DNA of 64,000 nucleotides from UBA4416 sp036676295 (GTDB taxonomy: Bacteria > Bacteroidota > Bacteroidia > B-17B0 > Aurantibacillaceae): positions 85,607-149,606 of the forward strand of contig JAKFDE010000065.1 in NCBI GenBank assembly GCA_036676295.1. The letters run 5' to 3'. The position numbers and the translations under genes are program-made. The notes below the pieces were generated by a model. That model ran no database searches. It was not told the origin of the DNA and saw only the letters and a list, made by a program, of their open reading frames with translations. This document shows positions 43,888-52,187 of this stretch, piece after piece. Within the stretch, counting starts at the first letter, position 1; each line of letters opens with the position of its first letter.

Positions 43888-44382
43888 ATGAAAACAAAAA
43901 AAACTATTCTATCATCAATTACAGGAAGTCTGAGTTCAGTTGCTCCTATTTTATTTTCGGCCTGTAAAAGTGGAGCTTGTGTTGGTGTTTGTGTGAGCCC
44001 CGTTGCTTCAATTTTCGGCATTTCATCAGCTACAATTGCAAGTTCCCCCATTATGTCTGCCGTAGAACCTATTTTAATCGCATTAAGTGCTGTGTCTTTT
44101 ACTATTTCTTATTACTCACTTTATGTATTGCCAAAGTTTAATTGTGGTACCTCAGACGGTTGTAATTGCGGACCATCTGCTAAAGAAATCCGTAAAGTAA
44201 AAATATCAAAAGCGGTATTTTGGATAGGCTTAATGTTAAGTCTTGGATTCTTAAGTTATTTTGAATATTCAAAATATAATACGGCAAAAAATGCAGCTTT
44301 AGTTCAAACAGAATGTTCAGACACAGAAATGACTGATTGTTCTGATTCTACGGCATGTGATGGAACAAGTTGTGGAGGATAA
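43888..44382 (+). CDS. Cys-rich membrane protein of the ars-type operon
   Basis: The 164-residue protein has three predicted membrane helices (about 14-36, 56-80, 108-126) and ten cysteines: 26, 31 and 35 in the first helix region, 86, 92 and 94 in the central loop (NCGTSDGCNCG), and 143, 151, 157 and 162 in the tail. The Cys in the first helix recalls MerT/MerC-like mercury transporters, but the rest does not clearly match. Last gene of the operon, 30 bases after the aquaporin. A metalloid-binding or transport role is inferred. Confidence 0.7.
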   Translation: MKTKKTILSSITGSLSSVAPILFSACKSGACVGVCVSPVASIFGISSATIASSPIMSAVEPILIALSAVSFTISYYSLYVLPKFNCGTSDGCNCGPSAKEIRKVKISKAVFWIGLMLSLGFLSYFEYSKYNTAKNAALVQTECSDTEMTDCSDSTACDGTSCGG

Positions 44383-44412
44383 ATTAAATGTTAGTGATAC
44401 TTAGAAACATTA

Positions 44413-44892
44413 TCAATCCATGATTTTCTCAAGATCATTTAAATAATCTTGTTGCAGATCTTCGTGAAGAGCAGTAATTAGTGTATTTATTTTTTTGATC
44501 TGTTGCTCATACATATTGATGATCAATTGGCTTTTATGGTAGGGGATTCCTGAGTTTTTTAGTTTTCCGCAAAAGTATATCAGTAGTTCCGCAGCCAAAG
44601 CTTTCTCTCCAACGTATTTGCTGTATTTGGTAATTAAGCGCAATTGTTTACGCAAGCCTTTTTTTACAAAGTATAAATTAGCTTGCTGTTTGAGTTCTTC
44701 AAAATGTTCATCTATTTCCTTCTTCACACCTGTAATGTATAAGGCTTTATCATGCGATTCAAATAATAAAAAATCTAAAAATTCTTTATTGTCTTTTTTA
44801 TATTTGGCCAGGGTTACACACAATTCCACCAACTCTTTTGGTGAGATCTGTTGTAACTCTTTTTTTAATTCACTTAAACTGGCTGCCTTCAT
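44413..44892 (-). CDS. Helical protein of unknown function
   Basis: The 159-residue product is nearly all helix with charged surfaces (SLSELKKELQQISPKELVEL, then KGLRKQLRLITKYSKYVGEK). No signal peptide, no cysteine cluster, no known motif. Possibly DUF6155-like. A -7-type element TATCTTTG lies at 44898-44905 just before the ATG, so the leader is very short. It is convergent with the ars operon with 30 bases between stops and no visible terminator. Confidence 0.6.
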   Translation of the reverse strand: MKAASLSELKKELQQISPKELVELCVTLAKYKKDNKEFLDFLLFESHDKALYITGVKKEIDEHFEELKQQANLYFVKKGLRKQLRLITKYSKYVGEKALAAELLIYFCGKLKNSGIPYHKSQLIINMYEQQIKKINTLITALHEDLQQDYLNDLEKIMD

Positions 44893-44897
44893 TAGGC

Positions 44898-44931
44898 CAA
44901 AGATACATCAATTTATAAGTTTTATTTCAAA
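44898..44931 (-). promoter_or_regulatory. Promoter of the helical-protein gene
   Basis: On the minus strand TTTG (44931-44928), 22 bases, then TATCTTTG (44905-44898), ending 5 bases before the ATG at 44892. This would give a nearly leaderless transcript. Confidence 0.5.
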
Positions 44932-44932
44932 A

Positions 44933-44958
44933 AAAAGGAGCAAATGATTGCTCCTTTT
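44933..44958 (-). terminator. Terminator of the beta-propeller gene
   Basis: An 11-bp perfect stem AAAAGGAGCAA (44933-44943) with complement 44948-44958 and an adjacent A run, about 50 bases after the stop at 45008. Confidence 0.8.
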
Positions 44959-45007
44959 AATTATTCGATCTTTATCAGTATGTTTTTCTATTACATATCA
45001 TTTGGCA

Positions 45008-48000
45008 TTATTCCACAATAATTTTCATACTATGTGTTTTTTTGTGGCTTGTGAAATTTAAAATATAAATTCCTTTTCCAAAAGTGGTCAAATTAATTTC
45101 TTTTTTGATATTGCCTGTTACACCTGTTAATTGCTCTGTATGAACTTTTTGTCCTATTGAGTTCATTATTTCAAATAAGTAATCTTCTTTAGTGTTAACG
45201 AATAGATCTATAGTTATATTTCCGGAACTTGGGTTTGGATAAGCAGTAATACTTGAGTTATTTTCCGGATCATTAATGCTGGTAGTAAGAACATTATTAA
45301 TATTTATATTGTCAATATAAATAGCCTGGCCATAAAACCCTCTGTTTTGAAAAGCAATAATGATATTGTTTTGTCCACCATAGGCTAATAAGTCAACAGT
45401 ATCTTTTTTCCATTGTGTTGCATTAGGAATAAACATAGCACTTGTAAGATCAGGAGCCGTGGCTAAACTGGTATTACCTTTTAAATACAATAAATTAAAT
45501 GTTACACCGCAATCGGCAGAAACCAAAACTGCTAATGTGTCGTTATTAACACTGCTATATCTGGCGTAAGCTCTTTCAAAAGTTAAAATCGGATGTGATG
45601 AAAATGTGAAATTATATTTTGGAGTTCTTAATTCATCTCTTTTTCTATTAACATCATTATTGTAGTTATCAAAATAGGCAGATTGTGAACTTGTCCCAAA
45701 TCCACCGGCCGAAGTACTTTGTTCCCATTTCACACCATCATTTCCTTTATCAAAATTCTCCCAATTAGCAGGTGCTACAGATGTTGTAAATCCTTCAGAA
45801 AAAGGAATGGCCTGTGATGTTGTAACATTTATATAGGAGGATTTATTTACAGAATTTTGGCCATTGGTATTTGATGCAATTAGTGTTACATTATAGTTTC
45901 CTGAAGTTGCATAGGTAACTATTGGATTTTGCAAATTAGAAGTTGAAGGTGTTCCACCTGGAAAACTCCAATTCCAGACTGTTGGAGAGCCAATACTCAT
46001 GTCAGTAAAGGAGATGTTTTGTCCCGGACATATTGTAGTTGTATTTGCTGTAAAATCAGTGGCAGGGGCCAAACTTGTGTTAATTGGTAATTCCCAAACG
46101 CCTCTGCCATAATAAGCAACTCGTAATAAGCTGGCAGCTGTTCCGGGATTGTAGATCATAAAATCTTGTATATCGCAAATGGTAGGTAGGTTGTAGGAGA
46201 TATTTGTCCAATTTGTAGCGCTTGCATCTTTATAGTATACACCTTTGGCAGAACATACATAGATAGCTTCATTAGTATTAAACTCATCATGATAAATTTT
46301 GATAATATTAACTGTGGGTAAATTGGAAGTTAGGTTAACCCAGGTAGCGCCTTTATCTGGAGAGCGATATATTTTATTTCCACAAGAAATATAGACGACA
46401 TTTGAATTGGTTTTTACAGCAGCGATACTTGCAACTAAATTGGTTGCAGCCGGTGTGGTGTAATTAGTAAAAGTTGGCGTAGCTGATAATGCATTATCAC
46501 TTCTGTATATTTTGTTACTGGCTGTAATAACATATAATAAGGTTGAATCAGCCGGCGATGAGTTAATGGCTTTTACTGTTTGATTAAAGCTGCTGATCTG
46601 TGTCCATGCAGGAGATGCATTATTTAAAGTTGTAGTTCTCCATATGTTTTGTTCACCGCTAAATGCCAGAGTATTAATTTTTTTTGTGAATTCTAATACA
46701 CTATTATTTGTAGCAGTGAAAGGTAAATTGTAGCTGGTTTCAGAACCGTTTACAGGTCTTCGTTCTCCATTTTCATAATAATATACAACATTATTTGTCA
46801 GGTAATCAAATGAAGATCTGCTTCCCCAATCACCACCTCTGTTTGTCTTCCATTCGTTCGAAGAAAAGTATAGCTCACCATTATCCTGTGTGCCTATGCT
46901 TATCATATCTCGTTTTATAGGGCTTTGTGAAGCGTGATAAATTTCTGTTGCACCAAGGCCATCACTTTTTTGGATCCAGTTATCACCTGAATCAGTGCTT
47001 AGCCAAATACCTCCATCATTATTGTTAAATATTTTACCGGGATAGGTTGGATGAAATTTGATTCCATGCATGTCGGTGTGTAATTGTTCCCACCAATCAG
47101 TTAATTGTGTCCATGTCACACCTCCATCTGTGCTACGCCAAACAACATGAGCTACCACATAAACTGTATTTGCATTTGTAGGATCGGCAGTCATACTGAA
47201 ATTATAATCTCCCTGGCCGCCACCGGTTGCATCATAACCTACCAAACTTTGAGCAGTGTTGTGGTAAACTTGAGTAAATGAAGTCCCTCCATCAGTTGAT
47301 TTAAGAATAGTTCCTTCATCTTTGATCATACCAATGTATACAATATTCGGGTTAGCCGCACTAACGGCCAAACGCATTCCGTTACCACTTCCTCCGCCAG
47401 GCACTACAACACCGTTGGTAATTTGAGTCCAGGTAGTTCCAAAATCAGTCGAACGCCAAAATTCAGAGGATGTTACTGCATATAAGATTGTATTACTTCC
47501 TGGTTTAAATTTCATATCCTTAAAATCACCTCCGGTTTTCACTAAGGTCCAGCTACCACCTGCATTGGTTGATCTGTAAATACCATTATCTGTAGCTGCA
47601 ACTAAAATATTAACATTTGTTGGATCCATTAAAATTTCAACAGCTAGGCGGTTTCCCATACCTGTTGTAGATTGCAACCAGTTTTGTCCGCCATCTGTGC
47701 TTTTCCAGATCCCAAAATCAGTACCATAATAATTCGGATCTCCGGTAGCTAAGTAAATGATATTGTCATTCGTATGATCTATACATACAGCTGCGCAAGC
47801 AGTTGACGGGAGTTTGTCTGTGCCTGTTTTTACCCATGTAGAAGCTGTATCTGTACTGATCCATAAACCTCCTGATGCACTGGCTGCATACATCTTGTTT
47901 GGATTAGTGGCATGAAATTTTATTTGACAAACTCTGCCAATACCATTTACTTGACCGCTTGCATTTGTGGGAAAAAGATTGGGACCGGTAGCTTGCCATG

Positions 48001-48079
48001 TTGTACCTGGTTGTGCATTACTAAGTGTTGAGATAAATAGTAAAACTAAATTTAATAGGAGTAATTTTTTGAAATTCAT
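45008..48079 (-). CDS. T9SS-exported BNR/VPS10-like beta-propeller protein with PKD domain
   Basis: The 1023-residue protein has a signal peptide (about 1-22) and a long beta-propeller (about 25-665) with repeated Asp-box-like motifs (STDGGQNW, STDGGVTW, STDSGDNW and similar). A PKD domain follows (about 673-750; SPTVWNWSFPGGTPST), then a lectin-like domain (about 755-930) and a type A T9SS sorting domain (AYPNPSSGNITIDL to the end). Such propellers bind or cut glycans or proteins; no catalytic set is evident. The small exported gene just upstream (29 bases) is probably its partner. Confidence 0.88.
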   Translation of the reverse strand: MNFKKLLLLNLVLLFISTLSNAQPGTTWQATGPNLFPTNASGQVNGIGRVCQIKFHATNPNKMYAASASGGLWISTDTASTWVKTGTDKLPSTACAAVCIDHTNDNIIYLATGDPNYYGTDFGIWKSTDGGQNWLQSTTGMGNRLAVEILMDPTNVNILVAATDNGIYRSTNAGGSWTLVKTGGDFKDMKFKPGSNTILYAVTSSEFWRSTDFGTTWTQITNGVVVPGGGSGNGMRLAVSAANPNIVYIGMIKDEGTILKSTDGGTSFTQVYHNTAQSLVGYDATGGGQGDYNFSMTADPTNANTVYVVAHVVWRSTDGGVTWTQLTDWWEQLHTDMHGIKFHPTYPGKIFNNNDGGIWLSTDSGDNWIQKSDGLGATEIYHASQSPIKRDMISIGTQDNGELYFSSNEWKTNRGGDWGSRSSFDYLTNNVVYYYENGERRPVNGSETSYNLPFTATNNSVLEFTKKINTLAFSGEQNIWRTTTLNNASPAWTQISSFNQTVKAINSSPADSTLLYVITASNKIYRSDNALSATPTFTNYTTPAATNLVASIAAVKTNSNVVYISCGNKIYRSPDKGATWVNLTSNLPTVNIIKIYHDEFNTNEAIYVCSAKGVYYKDASATNWTNISYNLPTICDIQDFMIYNPGTAASLLRVAYYGRGVWELPINTSLAPATDFTANTTTICPGQNISFTDMSIGSPTVWNWSFPGGTPSTSNLQNPIVTYATSGNYNVTLIASNTNGQNSVNKSSYINVTTSQAIPFSEGFTTSVAPANWENFDKGNDGVKWEQSTSAGGFGTSSQSAYFDNYNNDVNRKRDELRTPKYNFTFSSHPILTFERAYARYSSVNNDTLAVLVSADCGVTFNLLYLKGNTSLATAPDLTSAMFIPNATQWKKDTVDLLAYGGQNNIIIAFQNRGFYGQAIYIDNININNVLTTSINDPENNSSITAYPNPSSGNITIDLFVNTKEDYLFEIMNSIGQKVHTEQLTGVTGNIKKEINLTTFGKGIYILNFTSHKKTHSMKIIVE

Positions 48080-48107
48080 CTTAATGTGATTTTAGAATGT
48101 ATTTGAC

Positions 48108-48551
48108 TTATTTGTTTTTCACTTGTTCTTCCCATAATTTTAGTCGGGCATCCGCATCTAAAATACTGCCGTCTTCTTGCACATAAGGTTCTACTTTCAG
48201 TTTCCAATGTTTGAATTTTTTAACGTCTAAAGTATACTTTCTTATTTCTTCTTCTTCTCGTTCTTCTTTAGACTTAAACCAGCGCTGTAAAAAAGATTTT
48301 TTTCCTTCTGCTGTTTTCGATTGCCCGATGATCTCATCTTCTTCTTTAGGCGCTTTTCGTTTAGCCCAAAATTCGTTATAGGCTTTAACCGTTTCAAAAT
48401 AATTAGCCTTAGGATCATTCATCATCTCTATCCAATAAGGATGTTTAGAATAATTTAAAGATTTTTTCGATGGTTGAGAAAATAGATTAACACTGGTAAT
48501 AAGCAGTATTACTAATACAAGAATGTGTTTTTTGTTAAATGAATTTTTTAT
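48108..48551 (-). CDS. Small exported protein upstream of the propeller gene, probable ATA start
   Basis: The first ATG (48425) lacks a signal peptide. Reading upstream in frame, ATA 48551 opens KNSFNKKHILVLVILLITS and NLFSQ, an excellent signal peptide, followed by KHPYWIEMMNDPKANYF. There is no ATG, GTG or TTG between the stop at 48555-48557 and 48425. I place the start at 48551 (147 residues). The mature part is charged, with KHWKLKVEPYV near the middle. From memory a similar segment is fused to the front of some large Bacteroidota T9SS propellers; here it is a separate gene. Confidence 0.65.
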   Translation of the reverse strand: MKNSFNKKHILVLVILLITSVNLFSQPSKKSLNYSKHPYWIEMMNDPKANYFETVKAYNEFWAKRKAPKEEDEIIGQSKTAEGKKSFLQRWFKSKEEREEEEIRKYTLDVKKFKHWKLKVEPYVQEDGSILDADARLKLWEEQVKNK

Positions 48552-49056
48552 GAGTTATAAAATTTACAATATCAGGTATTGCCAGATGCTTAATTGGTAA
48601 AAGGATTTAGGATAAAAGTATTGTAATTTCTTTATTTATTGTTTTAAAAAGCAGCTTAATTCATTAATTAATAGAATTCCTAACAGTAATTTACACAAAA
48701 TGCTTCTGTAGTTTTTTTGTAGAAACATGGAGTATGAAAATGCAATAAAATAATTTTTGTTTAAAATGTTGAGTAATAGTATTCCTATTACATCGGTTTT
48801 TTGATTTATTGAATTATAAATAAAAATTAGTTTGAATGAAGTTGTTATTAAAATAAATTACTTTTAAATACCTGTATTTACTTATAGAATAGTGGGGTCT
48901 GCTTAATTTATATTTATGATTTTTTTTGAAAAGATCGAGAATGTAATATTTCAGAGATAGATACCTAAAAATAGTTTAGTACTTTTTTCTTTTCATAAAT
49001 AGATGTAATAGACGTTTAATAGATAGCTTCAAATTTTTTTACTTAAAATTTTAGTT
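48552..49056. other. AT-rich intergenic region, no gene seen
   Basis: Five hundred bases of very AT-rich sequence between two divergent genes. No frame of note, no clear hairpin and no repeat of the dispersed type. It must hold promoters for both sides; I could not pick one out with confidence. Confidence 0.6.
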
Positions 49057-49608
49057 ATGTTTAACGAGTTGAAAAAACTCGTTTTCATATTTAGTTTGTT
49101 AATATTGTCGATTTTTTCGTGCGGCAGTTATTTGCTGTATAAAAGTTATTTGAGTAGTTATAAATCAAACTTCAGGGCTTATGTTAATGCTAATGAAAAA
49201 AATGTGAACTCTTCAGTTATCCACATTTCACCTTCCGATTTATACATTAATTCTAATAGAATTATTTGGGAAGATGAGAACAAGGAAATTATTTTCGATG
49301 GCATATTGTATGACATTGTGAGTATGAAGAATGAAGGTGGTAAAGTGATTTTAACTGTCATTTCGGATGAACAGGAGGAAGAAATAAAAAAAGAATTCTC
49401 TGAAAACTTCAAAGGGAATGCTGATTCAAAAACCAATAACTCGTTCAAATTATTAAAACAATTTTTAGCCTTAAAATACATTTCAAATGATGATCTATTT
49501 GAAATTAATAGCAATCAAATTATAAATGAGTATCAAACAGATCGTGCATTAAAGCTTGTGTCTGTTTTTATCTCTACGGAAACCCTTCCTCCTAATCAGT
49601 TTATTTAA
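49057..49608 (+). CDS. Membrane-anchored protein upstream of the TonB receptor
   Basis: The 183-residue protein has an N-terminal membrane helix (about 5-24, with a Cys at 22) and an external part with the segment RIIWEDENKEIIFDGILYDIV. The pattern I recall from small membrane proteins encoded before TonB receptors (a charged beta-hairpin followed by Y-D-x-V) fits, but no function is known. It is 107 bases before the receptor gene and may be co-transcribed. Confidence 0.65.
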   Translation: MFNELKKLVFIFSLLILSIFSCGSYLLYKSYLSSYKSNFRAYVNANEKNVNSSVIHISPSDLYINSNRIIWEDENKEIIFDGILYDIVSMKNEGGKVILTVISDEQEEEIKKEFSENFKGNADSKTNNSFKLLKQFLALKYISNDDLFEINSNQIINEYQTDRALKLVSVFISTETLPPNQFI

Positions 49609-49714
49609 TTATTGTATATAATAAGTGTTATAAACTTATTTTTTATTGTGAGCAAACAATGTAACATTGTTTTGCCTGCGCATCGCTATACCATTAATTT
49701 CTCAAGCTATTGCT

Positions 49715-52126
49715 ATGAAAAAAAACAAATTAATCATATTACTAAGTTTATTATCACTTCCGGTCTTTTCTCAAATTATTACTGTTATAGATCGATCTAA
49801 CCGAGAGCCTTTACAAAATGTTGTTATTCAGGATAAGAATAATAATCAGGTTAAAACAAATATTAAAGGAAGGGCAGATGTTTCCGCTTTATCAAAAGAT
49901 GATTCTGTATTTGTTTATCAATATGGATACTCAACAAAAAAATTACTTTTAAATAAAGATAATGCAGATCAAACAGTTGATCTAATAATAAAGTCGGTTA
50001 ACCTAGATGAAATTGTATTGTCTGCTAACAAAAAAGAAGAATCAAAAATTGATGTCCCATATTCTTTAGAAATCATTAAACAAAAAGATATTGAATTCGG
50101 AAATCAACCAACCAGTGCGGAGTTATTACAAAACACAGGACAGGTGTTTGTTCAAAAAAGTCAGTTAGGTGGTGGTAGCCCCGTATTAAGAGGTTTTGAA
50201 GCCAATAAAGTGTTAATTGTTGTGGATGGTGTTCGTATGAACAATGCCATTTACAGAGGAGGTCACTTACAAGACATTGTCACTTTAGACCCGAACATGT
50301 TGGATAGAGCAGAGGTGCTGTTCGGTCCATCGTCAACCATATACGGAAGTGATGCTTTGGGAGGTGTGATGCATTTTTATACCAAGAATGCTCAACTTAG
50401 TTCAGATGATAAAATGCTCGTTAAGGTAAATGCAATGGTTCGCTACGGTTCAGCTTCTCAAGAAAAAACAGGTCATCTGGATTTCAACTTAGGTTGGAAA
50501 AAATTTGCTTCCCTTACAAACATCACTTATTCAAATTTTGGAGATTTGATGAGTGGATCAACGAAATTAACAGGTTATACTAATAGTTGGGATAGAAACT
50601 ATTATGTGAAACGTTTTGATAATAGAGATAGCATGATAAAGAACGATAACAATAATTTGCAAGTTGGTAGCGGTTATACTCAAATAGATATCATGCAACG
50701 TTTCAATATTAAAACGGGCGAACACTTAAGCCATAATTTAAATTTTCAATTAAGCCAGTCATCTTTTATTCCGCGTTACGATAGATTGGCCGGAGATTAT
50801 TCTGGCGGTAAATTAAAATTTGCAGAGAATGGTTACGGCCCACAAAAACGTTTACTGGGCGCTTACACTTTAAATTATGACGGAAAAACAGTTGTATCTG
50901 ATAATATCAAAGTTATTCTTGCCTATCAAAAAATTGATCAGGATAGAATTAGCAGAAGATTTCAGAATGTGAACAGACAAACTCAAATGGAAGATGTCAC
51001 AGTGATATCGGCAAATGTGGATGCCTTTAAACAAATTAAAAAAAAACATGAGTTACGTTATGGTATAGAGTTTACAGCTAATGATGTAAAATCAACAGCT
51101 ATTAACACTAACATAATTACAAACGATGAAACACCATCTACTACGCGTTATGCTGATGGGGGAAGTACGATGAATACAATTGCGGTGTATCTCTCTCATT
51201 CATGGGAAATAAATGACCATTTCATAATAACAGATGGCTTACGTTTTACGAGTACAAGTTTAACTTGTAATTTTAAAGACACGACCTTCTTTAAATTTCC
51301 TTTCACCACCGCTAAACAAAATAATCAAGCTGTTACCGGAAATATAGGATTTACCTGGAAGTCAGACAATGATTATAAATTTAGTTTATTAGCGAACACA
51401 GGCTTTCGTTCGCCTAATGTGGATGATATGAGTAAAGTATTTGAAAGTGCAGCAAGTGTTGTGATTGTTTCAAACCCAACATTAAAACAGGAGTATACTT
51501 ATAATCTTGACATGAATTTAAGTAAAGTGTTTATACAACGTTATAAATTTGATATTACAGCTTATTACACCAACTTAACTAACGCTTTGGTAATAAAAGA
51601 TTTTCAATTAAATGGTAATGATTCGGCAATGTATAATGGCACAAAAAGTAAAGTTATGGCAGCGCAAAATGCTGATAAAGCTTATATCTATGGTTTAATG
51701 GGTGGAGTGCAATTTGATTTTAATGATAATGTGTCTTTTAAAAGTGTATTAAATTATACCTATGGCAGATATATAGATTCAAAGAATGATACAGTTATTC
51801 CATTAGATCATATAGCACCCATATTTGGTCAAACCAGTGTTTTATATAAAGCAAAAAGTGTAGATGCTGAGTTTTTTGTACGTTATAATGGTAAAAAGGC
51901 TTTAGCGGATTACAGTCTGAGTGGCGAAGATAATTTACCTTATGCAACAGCTAACGGAATGCCTTCATGGTTTACTTTAAATCTTAGAGTAGGTGTAAAT
52001 CTTACTAAAAACCTAAGATTAAATGCAGCTTGTGAAAACATTACTGATAATCGATATCGTGTATTTGCCAGTGGTATTAATGCCCCAGGCAGAAATTTTA
52101 TAGTTAGTTTAAGATGTAAAATATAA
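49715..52126 (+). CDS. TonB-dependent receptor, HmuR/heme-siderophore type
   Basis: I use ATG 49715 (about 803 residues; MKKNKLIILLSLLSLPVFSQ signal peptide) over an earlier in-frame start. A carboxypeptidase-like regulatory domain (about 22-100), a plug with VLRGFEANKVLIVVDGVRMNNAIYRGGHLQ and SSTIYGSDALGGVMHFYT, and a 22-strand barrel follow; the end is IVSLRCKI. The plug resembles heme/hemoglobin receptors. It takes up a large ligand across the outer membrane with TonB energy. The ligand is not certain. Confidence 0.92.
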   Translation: MKKNKLIILLSLLSLPVFSQIITVIDRSNREPLQNVVIQDKNNNQVKTNIKGRADVSALSKDDSVFVYQYGYSTKKLLLNKDNADQTVDLIIKSVNLDEIVLSANKKEESKIDVPYSLEIIKQKDIEFGNQPTSAELLQNTGQVFVQKSQLGGGSPVLRGFEANKVLIVVDGVRMNNAIYRGGHLQDIVTLDPNMLDRAEVLFGPSSTIYGSDALGGVMHFYTKNAQLSSDDKMLVKVNAMVRYGSASQEKTGHLDFNLGWKKFASLTNITYSNFGDLMSGSTKLTGYTNSWDRNYYVKRFDNRDSMIKNDNNNLQVGSGYTQIDIMQRFNIKTGEHLSHNLNFQLSQSSFIPRYDRLAGDYSGGKLKFAENGYGPQKRLLGAYTLNYDGKTVVSDNIKVILAYQKIDQDRISRRFQNVNRQTQMEDVTVISANVDAFKQIKKKHELRYGIEFTANDVKSTAINTNIITNDETPSTTRYADGGSTMNTIAVYLSHSWEINDHFIITDGLRFTSTSLTCNFKDTTFFKFPFTTAKQNNQAVTGNIGFTWKSDNDYKFSLLANTGFRSPNVDDMSKVFESAASVVIVSNPTLKQEYTYNLDMNLSKVFIQRYKFDITAYYTNLTNALVIKDFQLNGNDSAMYNGTKSKVMAAQNADKAYIYGLMGGVQFDFNDNVSFKSVLNYTYGRYIDSKNDTVIPLDHIAPIFGQTSVLYKAKSVDAEFFVRYNGKKALADYSLSGEDNLPYATANGMPSWFTLNLRVGVNLTKNLRLNAACENITDNRYRVFASGINAPGRNFIVSLRCKI

Positions 52127-52134
52127 CACAACAA

Positions 52135-52170
52135 AAAAAGCCCCTCTAAAATTTTAGAGGGGGCTTTTTA
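52135..52170. terminator. Bidirectional terminator
   Basis: AAAAAGCCCCTCTAAAA and its complement (one extra G) close to a stem-loop at about 52135-52170 between two convergent genes. Confidence 0.85.
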
Positions 52171-52187
52171 TTTATTTTAATAAGAAC

